DNA from: Micrococcus sp. 2A
Lineage (GTDB): Bacteria; Actinomycetota; Actinomycetes; Actinomycetales; Micrococcaceae
Length of the DNA: 64,000 nt
NCBI RefSeq assembly: GCF_039519235.1
Contig: NZ_CP154351.1
Coordinates: 1,364,001 to 1,428,000 of the forward strand
Direction of reading: 5' to 3'
This document shows positions 63,993 through 64,000 of the stretch, piece after piece. Within the stretch, counting starts at the first letter, position 1. The number at the start of each line of letters is the position of its first letter. Under the pieces are notes generated by a model, which saw only the letters and a program-made list of their open reading frames with translations, ran no database searches and had not been told where the DNA came from. A program made the position numbers and the translations under genes.

Positions 63993-64000
63993 GGCCTCCC

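Overview
The window is very GC-rich chromosomal DNA from an actinobacterium, most likely a Micrococcus (Micrococcaceae). This rests on gene order (era–corC–ybeY–phoH–rsmE–dnaJ–hrcA, hemW–lepA–rpsT–holA–comEC–comEA, pyrR–pyrB–pyrC–carA–carB–pyrF–mihF–gmk–rpoZ–coaBC–metK–priA, and rarA–rpsD–alaS–ruvX–mltG–aroE–aroC–aroK–aroB–efp–nusB), on actinobacteria-specific families (mIHF, helicase-defective PriA, DUF3043, DUF3097, the pyr-operon membrane protein) and on frequent GTG starts. Species assignment is inference. I see no rRNA, tRNA, CRISPR, insertion sequence or prophage. No gene-free stretch exceeds 300 bases.

Layout. 1–2.5 kb: the 5' part of an ErpA/IscA-type Fe–S protein gene, an M20 peptidase and a DUF3043 membrane protein. 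2.5–8.3 kb: pyrD, an alpha/beta hydrolase, and the minus-strand run leuA–recO–uppS. 8.4–8.95 kb: a small secreted protein in a less GC-rich pocket. 8.95–15.9 kb: minus-strand hrcA–dnaJ–rsmE and phoH–ybeY–corC–era, headed by a CIRCE operator. 15.9–21.8 kb: DUF3097, DUF4870, lepA–hemW, a MazF-like protein and rpsT. 21.8–30.1 kb: leuS, degV, comEA–comEC, holA. 30.2–35.4 kb: an accessory patch with a YkvI-type membrane protein, a broken glpK, a frameshifted phoX and a hydrolase. 35.5–41.9 kb: priA, metK, coaBC, rpoZ, gmk, mihF. 42–51.1 kb: the pyrimidine operon. 51.2–64 kb: efp–nusB (nusB frameshifted), the aro genes, mltG, ruvX, alaS, rpsD and rarA.

The pyrimidine genes pyrR–pyrB–pyrC–(membrane protein)–carA–carB–pyrF are nearly gapless, with stop/start overlaps at most junctions. 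With pyrD elsewhere in the window they make up the UMP pathway except for pyrE, which is not present here. The pyrR leader carries a PyrR-binding-loop motif just before the ribosome binding site, which points to translational repression. aroB, aroK, aroC and aroE supply four steps of the shikimate pathway.

Two sequence-level themes stand out. First, at least nine genes have a TANNNT -10 hexamer ending exactly 6–7 bases before the start codon, with no room for a Shine–Dalgarno sequence: the arrangement expected for leaderless mRNAs. Second, three genes (glpK, phoX, nusB) are interrupted by indels. These may be real decay or sequence errors; only the raw reads can tell.
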